Source: Desulfovibrio sp. Fe33 (GTDB lineage: Bacteria > Desulfobacterota > Desulfovibrionia > Desulfovibrionales > Desulfovibrionaceae). Taken from it: DNA of 43,902 nt. Position 1 is the stretch's first letter; the number at the start of each line of letters is the position of its first letter. The position numbers were made by a program, and so were the translations under genes. The notes below the pieces were generated by a model that saw only the letters and a program-made list of their open reading frames with translations, did no database searches and was not told the DNA's origin. The stretch covers positions 1 through 43,902 of the forward strand of contig NZ_JAQKGU010000015.1 in NCBI RefSeq assembly GCF_028532725.1. The letters are read 5' to 3'. Below are positions 25,594 through 34,840 of this stretch, one piece after another.

Positions 25594-26646
25594 CTATTTC
25601 ACGAAAAACTTATACAAAATCGACTGGTTGTACGCCTCGCCCGGACGAAGCGTCACCTGCGGGAAGTCGGCATGGCCCGGCGCGTCCACAAACCCCTGAG
25701 GCTCAAGACATAATCCCGACCATTCACCATACACCGCCCCGCCCTTGCCGGGCAACCCTTCCGGGATGTGATTGCCGGAATAGAATTGCAGGCACCGTTG
25801 GGTTGTCCAGACTTCCATGCCGCGTCCGGCGACCGGCTCGAACACCGAGGCGGCCTGCCGCAGCCCCGCCCGGTCGTCCAGCACGTAGCAGAGGTCATAG
25901 CCGTGGGCGGCGACAAGCGGCGGGAAAGCGTTCCCTATGCGTTCGCCGACGCCGACGCCGTCCGAAAAATCGAGGGGCGTCCCGGCCGCGTCGGCCAGCC
26001 GTCCCGTGGGAATCAGTTCCTCATCCGTCTCCAGATAACGGAGAGCGGGGATGGTCAGGACGTGCCCAAGGCAATTTGCGCCGGGCCGACCCGACAGGTT
26101 GAAATATCCATGGCCGGTCAGGTTTACCGCCGTGGCCCGATCCGTGGCCGCCGAGAAATCCAGCCGAAGCCCATCGGCGGTCAATGTGTAGACAGCGGAA
26201 ACGGCGAGGTTTCCGGGGTACCCTTGCTCCCCGTCCGGGCTTTCGTAGGTCAGGACCAGACCGGAACCGATCTCGGTTTCTATGGAACTCGCTTTCCAGA
26301 CCCGGCTATGGAATCCCCGCCTGCCGCCGTGCAGATGATGGCGGCCGAGGTTGCGGTCCAGCTCGAACTTGTCCCCGTCCAAGGTCAGGCGCGCCCCGCC
26401 GATACGGTTGGCCACCCGCCCCACCAGCCGCCCGAAATAGCAACTGTCCGACAGGTACTCGTCAAGCGTGTCGTAACCCAGCACCACGTCCGCCAGGTTC
26501 CCGTTCCTGTCCGGAGCGGTCAGCCGGACGAGCGTCCCGCCATAGGTGATGATGTCCGCCTCCATCCCCGCTTCGTTGGCAAGGGTATAGATGTCCACGG
26601 ACTCGCCGTCGCCGGTGACGCCGAAGGCGCGCTTGCTCAGTTGCAT
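25594..26646 (-). CDS. galM: Aldose 1-epimerase (galactose mutarotase)
   Basis: 350 residues from ATG 26646, which has GGGAGGGG upstream and overlaps the end of the regulator gene by 10 bases. GalM motifs: DIITYGGTLVRLTAPD, GRLVGRVANRI, LHGGRRGFHSRVW with the catalytic His region, NLTGHGYFNLSG, and the C-terminal catalytic Glu region LCLEPQGFVDAP. It interconverts beta- and alpha-D-galactose ahead of galactokinase. Cytoplasmic, without signal peptide. Confidence 0.95.
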   Translation of the reverse strand: MQLSKRAFGVTGDGESVDIYTLANEAGMEADIITYGGTLVRLTAPDRNGNLADVVLGYDTLDEYLSDSCYFGRLVGRVANRIGGARLTLDGDKFELDRNLGRHHLHGGRRGFHSRVWKASSIETEIGSGLVLTYESPDGEQGYPGNLAVSAVYTLTADGLRLDFSAATDRATAVNLTGHGYFNLSGRPGANCLGHVLTIPALRYLETDEELIPTGRLADAAGTPLDFSDGVGVGERIGNAFPPLVAAHGYDLCYVLDDRAGLRQAASVFEPVAGRGMEVWTTQRCLQFYSGNHIPEGLPGKGGAVYGEWSGLCLEPQGFVDAPGHADFPQVTLRPGEAYNQSILYKFFVK

Positions 26647-27665
26647 AGCCCCTCCCTCGGGGCCGAAGAGCCCCGCACCCGCAATTCGGTTTCGAGCACC
26701 ACCGTCTCCGGCTTGAAGTCCGCGCTCTCCGCGAACTGGCGCAACAGCAGGGAAACGGCGGTCCGCCCCATCTCGAAAGCGGGCTGATAAACCGTGGTCA
26801 GGGCCGGGTCGATGAGCGCGGCCGCCGGGGTGTCGGAGAACCCCACCAGGGCCACGTCGTCCGGGATGCGCACCCCGGCTTCCTTGAAGCGGGTATACAG
26901 CCCCACGGCCACGGGATCGTTGATGGCCAGTATCGCGTCGGGCAGTTCGTCCATGGCCAGGTACCGCTCGGCCCCTTCCCGGCCGTCCTCCTCGCGATAC
27001 CCGCCGTAGAAATGAAATTTTTCTTCCAACGGCAGCCCGTGGGCCGCAAGGGCGTCGCGGTATCCATCGAACCGCTTGCGGTTGAGCGCGATGCCCGTCT
27101 GCCCGGCCATGTGCCCGATCCGCCGGTAGCCGGCCGCAATGAGATGCTCCACAGCGCCGTAGGCCGCGGCATAGTCGTTCACCACCACCTTGCCGGTGTC
27201 GAGCTCCTCCACCACCCTGTCGAACTGGACCAGGGGGACGTTCTGCCGGATTACCCGCGCCAGGTGGTCGAAGCGGGTGGTCTCGGAGGATATGGCGATG
27301 AGCAGACCGGCCACGCGGTTGGCCACCAGGGCCTGGACGTTGAGGATTTCGCGGGCGAGGGTCTCGTGGGATTGGCATACCATGATGGTGTAGCCGTTGT
27401 CGTAGGCCACTTCCTCTATGCCGCTGATGACGTTCGAGAAAAAATGATGTCGGATTTCGGGGACGATGACCCCGATGACGTTGCTGCGTTTTTTTTGCAG
27501 AGACTGGGCGAGCTGATTCGGGTGGTAGTGGTATTTTTCCGCGGCATCGGCCACCCGCTGCCGGGTGGCCTGGCTGATGTCCGGATGGCCGCGCAGGGCG
27601 CGTGACACCGTTGAGGGCGACACGCCCAGCTTGCGGGCCAGGTCCTTTATGGTGAACTGGCTCAT
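26637..27665 (-). CDS. LacI/GalR-family transcriptional regulator
   Basis: 342 residues. The N-terminal HTH (FTIKDLARKLGVSPSTVSRAL, then RGHPDISQATRQRV) and hinge helix HPNQLAQSLQKKRSNVIGVIV precede a periplasmic-binding-protein-like sensor domain (VPLVQFDRV, HMAGQTGIALNRKRFDGY, DAILAINDPVAVGLYTRFKEAG, VALVGFSDTPAAALIDPALTTV). It lies inside the galactose operon, overlapping galK by four bases. It is expected to bind the palindrome at 30112-30127 and release it on binding galactose or a derivative. Confidence 0.95.
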   Translation of the reverse strand: MSQFTIKDLARKLGVSPSTVSRALRGHPDISQATRQRVADAAEKYHYHPNQLAQSLQKKRSNVIGVIVPEIRHHFFSNVISGIEEVAYDNGYTIMVCQSHETLAREILNVQALVANRVAGLLIAISSETTRFDHLARVIRQNVPLVQFDRVVEELDTGKVVVNDYAAAYGAVEHLIAAGYRRIGHMAGQTGIALNRKRFDGYRDALAAHGLPLEEKFHFYGGYREEDGREGAERYLAMDELPDAILAINDPVAVGLYTRFKEAGVRIPDDVALVGFSDTPAAALIDPALTTVYQPAFEMGRTAVSLLLRQFAESADFKPETVVLETELRVRGSSAPREGLCN

Positions 27666-28963
27666 GTGCGGCCCTCCCCTTCGAGACGGATGCGCTCGAA
27701 TCCCGGCCTGCGCACCTTGAGGGACATGACCGACCCCGGGCCGAAGACTTCTTCCATGAACACCGTGTAGGCGGCGAACCGCTTCTCGGGCACATAGGCC
27801 TGGATGGTCCCGGCGAACCCGCCCCCCTGGATGCGATACGCGCCCATGCCCCGCAGGAACCGCTCCGTCAGGGTCAGGGCCAGCGGAATGGGCTGGGACA
27901 GGGGATCAACGGCGGAAATGCAGTTCTGCAACAGGCGCCATGAGGAGTCGCCGGAACGGCGGACCAGGTCGAGGAACGGGGCCATGCGGCCGCGCGACAG
28001 AACCCTCGCCTGCTCGGCGGCGCGGCTCGTCTCCTCGATGAAATGGATAAGCCGGAGCGCCCCGCGATCCCCGGCGGCCTCGCGAACCCGGTCGATGTGG
28101 GACAGGACCGCATCCACGGTCAGCCCGCGCGCGTACTCCTGGCCCAAGGCGCGGGCGGCCCGGCGCATTTCCGCCGGGATGGCCGCGTAGTCCGGGGTCA
28201 GGTCGGCATGGCTGCCGCCCGTGTCCACCACGGTCAGGCGGTATCCGGTCCCCTCGAAATCGAAATCCACCCGTGTCATGACAGGTTCGGACGGATTGGC
28301 GAAATCGATGGACAGAATGCCTTGGGCCGCGCAGGAGAGTTGATCCATGAGGCCGCACGGCTTGCCGAAATGAACGTTCTCCGCACTGCGGCCCGCCATG
28401 GCCAGCTCAAGGGACGTACACTGCCCCTCGTTGAAAAGCTCGCTGAAAATCCGTCCGACCAGGACCTCGAAGGCGGCCGAGGAACTCAGCCCCGCGCCCA
28501 TGGGCACCCTGCCGTCCACCTGGGCGTCGAACCCGGCGATCCGGCGGCCGTTCGCGGCCAGCGCCGCGGCCACTCCGCGCACCAGCGCCGTGGGACTGCC
28601 TTCCTCCCCCGGCCTGGGGGCGAGATCGTCCAGGTCCACCCGTATTTCCTCGTCGAAGCCCCTGGACCGGACGCGGACCACGGACCCGTCGTTGGGCCGG
28701 GCCGCCGCAAGGCAATCGAAATGCACGGCCGCGGCCATGACCACGCCCAGATTATGGTCGGTATGGTTGCCGCCCAGTTCGGTCCTGCCCGGAGCCAGAA
28801 TCAGGGCGACCGGGCCGGAGCCGAGCCACAGCTCGAACCGGCTCAGCAGATTGAGATAACGGGTGCGCTGGTCCGCCTTCTCCTCCGGCCGGTACAGCTT
28901 GGCCAGGACAGGGTCCAACTCTCCCCGGAGCAGGGCTTCGACATATGCGGAGATCTCAAGCAT
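27662..28963 (-). CDS. galK: Galactokinase (GHMP family)
   Basis: 433 residues from ATG 28963, which shares a base with the galT stop (TGATG); GTG 28966 is an alternative. Sugar-binding signature APGRTELGGNHTDHN and the GHMP phosphate loop VPMGAGLSSSAAFEVLVG are clear; a GGGFAGTIQAYVP motif lies near the C-terminus. It phosphorylates galactose at C1 with ATP. The slightly divergent signature (GRTELGGNHTDHN rather than GRVNLIGEHTDYN) is seen in other bacterial galactokinases of this length. Confidence 0.92.
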   Translation of the reverse strand: MLEISAYVEALLRGELDPVLAKLYRPEEKADQRTRYLNLLSRFELWLGSGPVALILAPGRTELGGNHTDHNLGVVMAAAVHFDCLAAARPNDGSVVRVRSRGFDEEIRVDLDDLAPRPGEEGSPTALVRGVAAALAANGRRIAGFDAQVDGRVPMGAGLSSSAAFEVLVGRIFSELFNEGQCTSLELAMAGRSAENVHFGKPCGLMDQLSCAAQGILSIDFANPSEPVMTRVDFDFEGTGYRLTVVDTGGSHADLTPDYAAIPAEMRRAARALGQEYARGLTVDAVLSHIDRVREAAGDRGALRLIHFIEETSRAAEQARVLSRGRMAPFLDLVRRSGDSSWRLLQNCISAVDPLSQPIPLALTLTERFLRGMGAYRIQGGGFAGTIQAYVPEKRFAAYTVFMEEVFGPGSVMSLKVRRPGFERIRLEGEGRT

Positions 28964-30027
28964 CACTTGCCCTCTCCGGCTTTTACCGCGTTCATGTAGT
29001 GAACCTCGGACTGTTCGCGCAGCCTCGCCGCCGCGGATTCGGCAGTCAGATCACGCTGGGGCATGGCCATCATCTCGAAGCCGACCATGAACTTGCGCAC
29101 CGTCCGCGACCGCAACAGCGGCGGGTAATAATGCAGATGGAAATGCCAGTGAGAATGTTCTCCGCCGTCCGTCGGGGCCTGGTGAATGCCCATGGAATAG
29201 GGGAACGAGGTCTGGAAAAGATTGTCGTAACGCACGTTCAGCCGGATCATGGCGTCAGCCAGATCAGCTCGCTGGGCCGGAGTCATTTCGAGGATGTCGG
29301 CAAGATGCGCCTTGGGCAGAATCATGGCCTCGAAAGGCCACAGGGCCCAGAACGGCACCAACGCCGCGAAGGAGTCGTTTTCGAAGATGATCCGCTCGCC
29401 CCGCGCAAGTTCGGTTTCCAGGTACGCGCAGAGCAGGCACTTGCCCTTGTCCCGGAGATGCTCGGCCTGGCGGGCGGCCTCGGCGGCCGGGTACATGGGC
29501 ACGCTGCGGGTGGCCCAAATCTGGCCGTGCGGATGCGGATTGGAACAGCCCATGGCCGCTCCCCGGTTCTCGAATATCTGCACATACCCGATATCGCCTC
29601 GTCCGCCGAGCTGGCGGAACTCGTCGCACCACACGTCCACCACGCCCGAGACCTGTTCACGCCCCATCCGGGCCAGGGTCAGATCATGGCGCGGCGAGTA
29701 GCAGATGACCCGGCAGATGCCCGTCTCGGGCTCGGCCACGAGCAAATCGTCCTCAGGCCCGTCGGGAGCGGGGGAAGTCGGCTCCGGCAAAAGCGCCGCG
29801 AAATCGTTGGTGAAGACAAACGTGCCGGTGTATTCGGGATTGACCGCGCCTCCGGCCCGCCCATTGCCGGGACAAAGATAGCAGCTCCCGTCATAGGCGG
29901 GCAGGGTCGCCAGGTCCGGCTCCTCCTGCTGTCCCTGCCACGGCCGCCGGGTGCGGTGCGGCGAAACCAGCACCCATTCCCCGGTGAGCCGGTTCAGTCG
30001 CCTGTGCGGATTGTCCTCGAAAAACAT
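28963..30027 (-). CDS. galT: Galactose-1-phosphate uridylyltransferase
   Basis: 354 residues. It starts [20 protein letters not shown], with [12 protein letters not shown] as in the HIT-superfamily GalT. The active-site motif is [11 protein letters not shown] (HPH). Metal-site Cys are in CYLCPG and CLLCAY. The C-terminal domain includes [16 protein letters not shown]. It transfers UMP from UDP-glucose to galactose-1-phosphate. First gene of the operon. Confidence 0.95.
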   Translation of the reverse strand: MFFEDNPHRRLNRLTGEWVLVSPHRTRRPWQGQQEEPDLATLPAYDGSCYLCPGNGRAGGAVNPEYTGTFVFTNDFAALLPEPTSPAPDGPEDDLLVAEPETGICRVICYSPRHDLTLARMGREQVSGVVDVWCDEFRQLGGRGDIGYVQIFENRGAAMGCSNPHPHGQIWATRSVPMYPAAEAARQAEHLRDKGKCLLCAYLETELARGERIIFENDSFAALVPFWALWPFEAMILPKAHLADILEMTPAQRADLADAMIRLNVRYDNLFQTSFPYSMGIHQAPTDGGEHSHWHFHLHYYPPLLRSRTVRKFMVGFEMMAMPQRDLTAESAAARLREQSEVHYMNAVKAGEGK

Positions 30028-30111
30028 GCTTTACCCCGACCCTCTTGAATCGCGTCCGGAGGGCGAGGCTCATCGCCATCCCCTCTCGTTCAGGTCCCAG
30101 CGCAAACGTTG

Positions 30112-30127
30112 CCGCAAACGTTTGCGG
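30112..30127. promoter_or_regulatory. LacI-family operator upstream of galT
   Basis: CCGCAAACGTTTGCGG is a perfect 16-bp palindrome with the central CG typical of LacI/GalR operators. A second, imperfect copy (GCAAACGTTGC, 30102-30112) overlaps it. It lies 85 bases upstream of the galT start codon and about 30 bases downstream of the TTGACA at 30160-30165, so bound repressor would cover the start region. Confidence 0.85.
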
Positions 30128-30159
30128 TACTTTGCAAAAAAATCACAGAATCGTCACCT

Positions 30160-30165
30160 TGTCAA
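30160..30165 (-). promoter_or_regulatory. Probable -35 element of the galactose operon promoter
   Basis: On the minus strand this reads TTGACA, a perfect -35 box. The matching -10 region is only a T-rich stretch (30136-30143), so the promoter call rests mainly on the -35 box and on the operator just downstream. Confidence 0.45.
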
Positions 30166-30211
30166 TAAGGCCCGGCGGATAAACGCGTCTGTCGGAGGGA
30201 CTGCCGGAAGG

Positions 30212-31009
30212 TTATTGCAGGCTGGGATATTCCCGCCTGATGGCCTCGTACCGGCCGCTCGCCTTCAGCTTGCGCAGCCCGGAGTTGAACAGCTCCATGA
30301 GTGCGGGGGCGCCCGGCGCGCGGCGGCTGAGAACGAGATGATTGGTCTCAATAAATATGGGACGGGGATGCGAGACGACATTGTCCCCGCCTACCTCGAT
30401 CCGGTTGGCCAGGATGTAGCGCCCCACGGCTCTGTTGCAGGCGTAGACGTCTATCCGTCCGGCGATCAGCATTTTCATGCCCGACACATAATCCCGGGCC
30501 ACGTCCAGCTTGTTCGCTCCCCCGCTCATAATCTCTTCGAAAGGAAATTCCTCGGCGCTTCCCAAAGTGATGCCCACCCGCAGGCCGCGCAGGTCTTTCA
30601 GGGTCCGCCAGTCGAAGGGGTTGTCCTTGCGGAAAAAGAAGACTCTTTCCGATTCGAAGACCGGATCGCTGAACAGGAACCGCACCTTGCGGTCCTCCAT
30701 GGGCAGCCAACCGGCGGAACCCACGGCAGGACCGCGATACGCCGTTTCCAGAGCGCGCCGCCAGGGAAGGAACTCAAAGCGGACCTTGAGCCCCTCCAGG
30801 GCGAAACTCTCGCTAATGACGCGATTGGCGAACCCGCCGCCAGGCATGGTTTCGGAATAAAACGGGGGCCATTCTCCGGATGTCAGCAGAACGACGTCGG
30901 GAATATCCTCGGCCTGCGCGGAAACCGCCCACAGGAGCAGGCACAACAGCCACCACGCAGAAAGACGCGGCAATGGCCGTATGTTCCGGGAAATGCGCGC
31001 CGGGGTCAT
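30212..31009 (-). CDS. Periplasmic substrate-binding protein (family 3 type)
   Basis: 265 residues with a signal peptide (WWLLCLLLWAVSAQA, cut before EDIPD). The mature protein has the family 3 layout: VVLLTSGEWPPFYSETMPGGGFANRV at the start, FEFLPWRRALETAYRG, RFLFSDPVFESERVFFFRKDNP, LRGLRVGITLGSAEEF, MLIAGRIDVYACNRAVGRYIL. There is no transporter gene nearby; similar stand-alone proteins occur widely in this bacterial group. The ligand is unknown. Confidence 0.85.
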   Translation of the reverse strand: MTPARISRNIRPLPRLSAWWLLCLLLWAVSAQAEDIPDVVLLTSGEWPPFYSETMPGGGFANRVISESFALEGLKVRFEFLPWRRALETAYRGPAVGSAGWLPMEDRKVRFLFSDPVFESERVFFFRKDNPFDWRTLKDLRGLRVGITLGSAEEFPFEEIMSGGANKLDVARDYVSGMKMLIAGRIDVYACNRAVGRYILANRIEVGGDNVVSHPRPIFIETNHLVLSRRAPGAPALMELFNSGLRKLKASGRYEAIRREYPSLQ

Positions 31010-31021
31010 TCCGCTAGACCA

Positions 31022-31432
31022 TCACTCCGCCACCTGGGACAGAATCTGGCCGATGATTGCGGCGGCCGGAACGGAAAAGCACAACCGCGCTTCGGTCTCG
31101 CCGAAGAACACGTCCAGATAAATCATGTCGCCGAACTGAAAACTCGTCCCGGCCGCGCCGGTCAGAAGCGGCAGCTCCAGCGTCTCGGACAGGTCGAACT
31201 CCAGGGGAGTCATGCCCTCGCGCTCAGGTCCCGCGTCGGCTTGGGACATTTCGGTCAGCGCGTCGGCCAAAGGGCCGCAGGCCGACAGGGAAACGGGCAG
31301 GAAAAGCTGGTTGAAACGGAAGAGGCAAACCTCGTGGTCCTCCAGCAGCATGGCCTCCGGCAGATCGGACAACACCTGGAACAGGTAGGGGCCATCGCCG
31401 CCGAACTCGATTCTTCGGCCTTGATCCGACAT
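31022..31432 (-). CDS. Hypothetical cytoplasmic protein
   Basis: 136 residues from ATG 31432 with GAGG close upstream. No signal peptide or membrane helix; acidic, with hydrophobic beta-like stretches (CLFRFNQLFLPVSL, FGDMIYLDVFFGETEARLCFSVPAAAI). Not recognised. It lies 8 bases after ppnP and 12 before the binding-protein gene start, so it may be co-transcribed with both. Confidence 0.65.
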   Translation of the reverse strand: MSDQGRRIEFGGDGPYLFQVLSDLPEAMLLEDHEVCLFRFNQLFLPVSLSACGPLADALTEMSQADAGPEREGMTPLEFDLSETLELPLLTGAAGTSFQFGDMIYLDVFFGETEARLCFSVPAAAIIGQILSQVAE

Positions 31433-31440
31433 GGCGCCTC

Positions 31441-31755
31441 CTAGTCCATATACGAGCAACAGTAGTCGGTCACGGTGTTGACCTTGACGCGGAACTTGGC
31501 CTCTCCGGGAACGTTGAAGCTTTGACCGGCGGTCATCGCCACCCATTCGTCAAAGCCGGGCAACTGGACGGAAAGCTCGCCGGAGGTGATCTCCATGAAT
31601 TCGGGCTTCTGCGTGCCGAACTCGTACTCGCCGGGGAGCATGACGCCGAGCGTCTTCACGCTGCCGTCGCTCAGGGTGATGGTCCGGCTGGTTACCTTGC
31701 CGTCGTAATAGACGTTTGCCTTTTTGTTGATGGTCGCGTTGGCGAATGCGGTCAT
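31441..31755 (-). CDS. ppnP: Pyrimidine/purine nucleoside phosphorylase PpnP (DUF1255)
   Basis: 104 residues from ATG 31755; the frame runs further upstream but homology starts here. Small cupin-like family: NKKANVYYDGKVTSRTITLSD, LGVMLPGEYEFGTQKPEFMEI, SGELSVQLPG, QSFNVPGEAKFRVKV. The family catalyses phosphorolysis of several nucleosides. The length is close to the usual ~95 residues. Confidence 0.93.
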   Translation of the reverse strand: MTAFANATINKKANVYYDGKVTSRTITLSDGSVKTLGVMLPGEYEFGTQKPEFMEITSGELSVQLPGFDEWVAMTAGQSFNVPGEAKFRVKVNTVTDYCCSYMD

Positions 31756-31864
31756 ACTCTCTCTCCGATTGATGATGGCTGGATCGCGGGGATATCCGCG
31801 CTTGCGTGGTGTCGATTTCCGTTTATACTTGGTGGCGGCAATCACCGTCAACCCTGGGGGACCC

Positions 31865-32860
31865 ATGAAAACAGTCCGTATCGGCATACTCTCCACGGCC
31901 AAGATCGGCCGCACCAAGGTAATACCGGGTATGCGCCAGGCCCCGAACTGCGAAGTCGCGGCCATAGCCTCCCGCGACGGGGACCGCGCCCGCCGGGCCG
32001 CCCTGGAGCTGAACATTCCCAAAGCCTACGAAAGCTACGAAGAGCTGCTGGGCGATCCCGACATCGACGCGGTCTACATCCCGCTGCCCAACCACCTGCA
32101 CACGCCTTGGGCGAAAGCCGCCCTCGAAGCGGGCAAGCACGTACTCTGCGAAAAGCCCGTGGCCCTGACCGCCGACGAGGCCCAAAGCCTGCTCGACGCC
32201 GCCGCCGAGCATCCGAAGCTCAAGATAATGGAGGCGTTCATGTACCGCTTCCATCCCCAATGGATCAAAGCCGCGGAGCTCGTCCGGTCCGGGGCCATCG
32301 GCGAGACGACCGCCATCCAGTCCTTCTTCTCCTATTACAACGACGACCCCGCCAACATCCGCAACAGGGCCGACATCGGCGGCGGCGGACTCATGGACAT
32401 AGGCTGCTACAGCATCTCCCTGTCCCGCCTCATCTTCGATTCCGAACCCGAACGCGTCGCGGGATTCGCCGACATCGACCCCGAGTTCAACACCGACCGG
32501 CTCTTCTCGGGCATGATGGACTTCGGAGGCAGAATTTCCTCCTTCACCTGCTCCACGCAGCTCGCCCCCCACCAGCAGGTCGACATCTTCGGCACCACGG
32601 GGCGCATCCAGATTCCCATTCCCTTCAACGCCCCGCCCGACAAGCCGTGTTCCATCCTCCTCCAGGACGACGCGGCGGGCGTCATCGAGACCATCACCTT
32701 CGACGCCTGCGACCAATACGCCCTCCAGGCCGAACAGTTCGCCAAGGCCATCCTCAAGGATACGGACGTGCCCACCCCGCTCTCCGACGCCTTCGACAAC
32801 ATGCACGTCCTCGAAACGCTCGCCCGAAGCGCCCGCCTCGGGGAATGGATCGCCTGCTGA
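31865..32860 (+). CDS. Gfo/Idh/MocA-family oxidoreductase
   Basis: 331 residues from ATG 31865 with GGGGGA upstream. The N-terminal Rossmann fold starts VRIGILSTAKIGRTKVIPGM, and VYIPLPNHLHTPWAKAALEAGKH is followed by the family signature CEKPVALT. The C-terminal domain has EAFMYRFHPQW and GGGGLMDIGCYSISLSR, where the conserved Asp-x-x-x-Tyr/His pair sits. It is an NAD(P)-dependent sugar or dihydrodiol-type dehydrogenase; the substrate cannot be told. It is divergent from ppnP and stands alone. Confidence 0.9.
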   Translation: MKTVRIGILSTAKIGRTKVIPGMRQAPNCEVAAIASRDGDRARRAALELNIPKAYESYEELLGDPDIDAVYIPLPNHLHTPWAKAALEAGKHVLCEKPVALTADEAQSLLDAAAEHPKLKIMEAFMYRFHPQWIKAAELVRSGAIGETTAIQSFFSYYNDDPANIRNRADIGGGGLMDIGCYSISLSRLIFDSEPERVAGFADIDPEFNTDRLFSGMMDFGGRISSFTCSTQLAPHQQVDIFGTTGRIQIPIPFNAPPDKPCSILLQDDAAGVIETITFDACDQYALQAEQFAKAILKDTDVPTPLSDAFDNMHVLETLARSARLGEWIAC

Positions 32861-32898
32861 CCGGCCCGCGTCGGCCGGATGGCCGGAAAAGGATATCC

Positions 32899-32928
32899 GG
32901 GCCGGGACCGGGACGACGCCCGGCCCTC
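32899..32928. terminator. Hairpin between convergent genes
   Basis: GGGCCGGG / CCCGGCCC with a 12-base loop and a short TCTT, between the oxidoreductase stop (32860) and the nucleotidase stop (32934). Probably a weak bidirectional terminator. Confidence 0.5.
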
Positions 32929-32933
32929 TTCGC

Positions 32934-34661
32934 CTACTTCGCGGGTATGTAGGTCACGCCGGTCGAGGAAAGCGGTTTGAGCATATGCTGCCGCCGCACG
33001 TACCGGATGAACGCCTGCGCGTCGACAAAACCGGTATCATAGGCCGGGGCGGCCGACTTGAGCACCTCGTACCCGTCGCCGCCCGAAGCGAGATAGGCGT
33101 TGGTGACCACCCGATAGGTTCGCAGGGGGTCGAGGGACGTCCAGTTGCCCGAGCCGTCGAGAATATCGACGCTCAGGACACGACGGCCTTCGGGACGCCG
33201 CATGTCCGCGGTGTAGCGCGCCCCGCCCACGTAGGGAAAGGCCCCGTCCCCCCGGTCCACCCCGGTTTCGAGAGCGCGGCGGACCTGCCCGCCCGTAAGT
33301 TCCAGCAGGACCAGAGTGTTGTTGAACGGCAAAAGCGCGTGGGCCGCGCCTGCCGTGATGGCCCCGCGCTCCACGGACTCGCGCACGCCGCCCGCGTTCA
33401 GCAGGGCGATATCGGCCGGTTCGCCGGTGGAATCAAACCTGGCGAGCATGGACTGGCAGACCAGGGGCGCGATGAGACTGCCGCGCGGCAAACGCACTCC
33501 GGTTTCGGTTACGCCGGGCACGCGAATATGCGGGAGGGCCAGCACGGCCTCTCCGATGACCTCGGCGTTCATGGCCTCCACTCCCTTGCGGAACGGGGCC
33601 AGGTATTCCTTGATGGCCGGGTCTTCCGGGCCCACCGCGGCCTCGGGGTCCGCTCCGATGCGCGCGAGCAGGGCCTCGCGGTCCGCGCCCTTGAGTTCGG
33701 CCATCCGCCCGGCATCGTCCCTGCGCCTGAAGGAGTCGCCGAGAAGAAGGACGGGCCTGCCCTCGGCCCCGGTCACTCGTCCGGCCTCGTCGAACGACAG
33801 GTCCAGGCGGCCCAGCACCCGCCCCCACTTCCAGGCCGAAACCACGTAGACGTCCTGGCCGTCCGCGCCTCTGACCACCGTGGGATAGGCGGCCTCCGGC
33901 CGCAAGCCGAGGGCTTCGACGCCGCCGGGATTGCCGAGCAGGGTATGTGAATGGCCGCCGACCACGACGTCCACGCCGGGGACCTCGGCGGCGAGGCGCT
34001 TGTCCTCGGCGAAGCCCTGATGGGTGAGAAGCACGATCTTGTTCACGCCGCGCGCCTCCAGCTCCCGCACCAGAAGCGCGGCCGCGTGAACCACGTCGCG
34101 GAACTGCACTTCACCCGGACTGGAGATAACGCGGGTCTCCGGAGTGAGCAGCCCGATGACCCCGATTCTGTCGCCGCCCCGCTCGACGATAGTGTAGGGC
34201 CGGACCCGGGCAGCCAGCGCGGGGACCGCCGACGCGTCCAGGTTGGCGCAGACCACCGGGACCTTGGCGTATTGCAGCATCCCGGCGAGAAAGGACGCGC
34301 CCCGGTCAAACTCATGGTTGCCGGGCGCGAAGGCGTCGAACTCCAGCCGGTCGAGCAGCTCCATCTCCGGCCTGCCCCCGTACCTCATAAAATAGAGGCC
34401 GCCCTGCACCGCGTCGCCCGCGTGGAGCAGGATGACGTTCCCGGCCCCGGCGCGAACGTCCCGGACCGCGCTCGCGAGCCGCGCCCAGCCGCCCATCCGG
34501 GCCTGAACCGGTACGCCCTGCGGAACGATCCGCTCGGTGGAGGCGTCGAGATAGGAGTGGGAATCGTTGACGTGCAGCAGGGTCAAATCGAAACAAAGCC
34601 CGGCGGCGGGCTGTAACACAATGGCGGCGGCCAGAACAAAATCAATAAAAAAGCGTATCAT
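32934..34661 (-). CDS. Periplasmic 5'-nucleotidase (UshA-like)
   Basis: 575 residues; ATG 34661 is preceded by GAGGGG. It has a signal peptide (FFIDFVLAAAIVLQPAAGLC). Metallophosphatase motifs follow: LLHVNDSHSYL, HAGDAVQGGLYF, GNHEFDRG, THQGFAEDK and VVGGHSHTLL. The C-terminal nucleotidase domain has ADIALLNAGGVRESVERG, LPFNNTLVLLELTGGQVRRALE and TNAYLASGGDGYEVL. It dephosphorylates nucleotides in the periplasm. It is divergent from the GAK operon and shares its intergenic region. Confidence 0.93.
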   Translation of the reverse strand: MIRFFIDFVLAAAIVLQPAAGLCFDLTLLHVNDSHSYLDASTERIVPQGVPVQARMGGWARLASAVRDVRAGAGNVILLHAGDAVQGGLYFMRYGGRPEMELLDRLEFDAFAPGNHEFDRGASFLAGMLQYAKVPVVCANLDASAVPALAARVRPYTIVERGGDRIGVIGLLTPETRVISSPGEVQFRDVVHAAALLVRELEARGVNKIVLLTHQGFAEDKRLAAEVPGVDVVVGGHSHTLLGNPGGVEALGLRPEAAYPTVVRGADGQDVYVVSAWKWGRVLGRLDLSFDEAGRVTGAEGRPVLLLGDSFRRRDDAGRMAELKGADREALLARIGADPEAAVGPEDPAIKEYLAPFRKGVEAMNAEVIGEAVLALPHIRVPGVTETGVRLPRGSLIAPLVCQSMLARFDSTGEPADIALLNAGGVRESVERGAITAGAAHALLPFNNTLVLLELTGGQVRRALETGVDRGDGAFPYVGGARYTADMRRPEGRRVLSVDILDGSGNWTSLDPLRTYRVVTNAYLASGGDGYEVLKSAAPAYDTGFVDAQAFIRYVRRQHMLKPLSSTGVTYIPAK

Positions 34662-34758
34662 GTACCCCTCCGGCTATAGCTGCCTGGGTAGCAGCATTCC
34701 GCCGAAAAGGAAATGAAGCCGGGCGCGCGGATTCGCCCGCCGACCTCCTGTGTGAACA

Positions 34759-34769
34759 ATTGTGACAAT
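34759..34769. promoter_or_regulatory. Small palindrome in the ushA-like / GAK intergenic region
   Basis: ATTGT-G-ACAAT, a perfect 5-bp inverted repeat with a related ATTGT at 34792. It lies 72 bases before the first GAK gene. No -35/-10 pair is convincing around it, so the promoter of the operon is not fixed. Confidence 0.25.
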
Positions 34770-34840
34770 CCGGTAAGGCGCATTGTCTCGAACCGATTTT
34801 ATCAGGTATGCATGTAATAATTAATTCCAATGGAGTCCCC

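Noticed and set aside
26647..27795. N-terminal half of a 733-residue frame ending in galM
   Set aside because: The upstream part is out-of-frame reading of the LacI-type gene. galM has its own ribosome site and start at 26646.
31756..32022. N-terminal extension of ppnP
   Set aside because: The extension overlaps the divergent oxidoreductase gene and its promoter region and lacks family similarity; the ppnP family begins at the Met at 31755.
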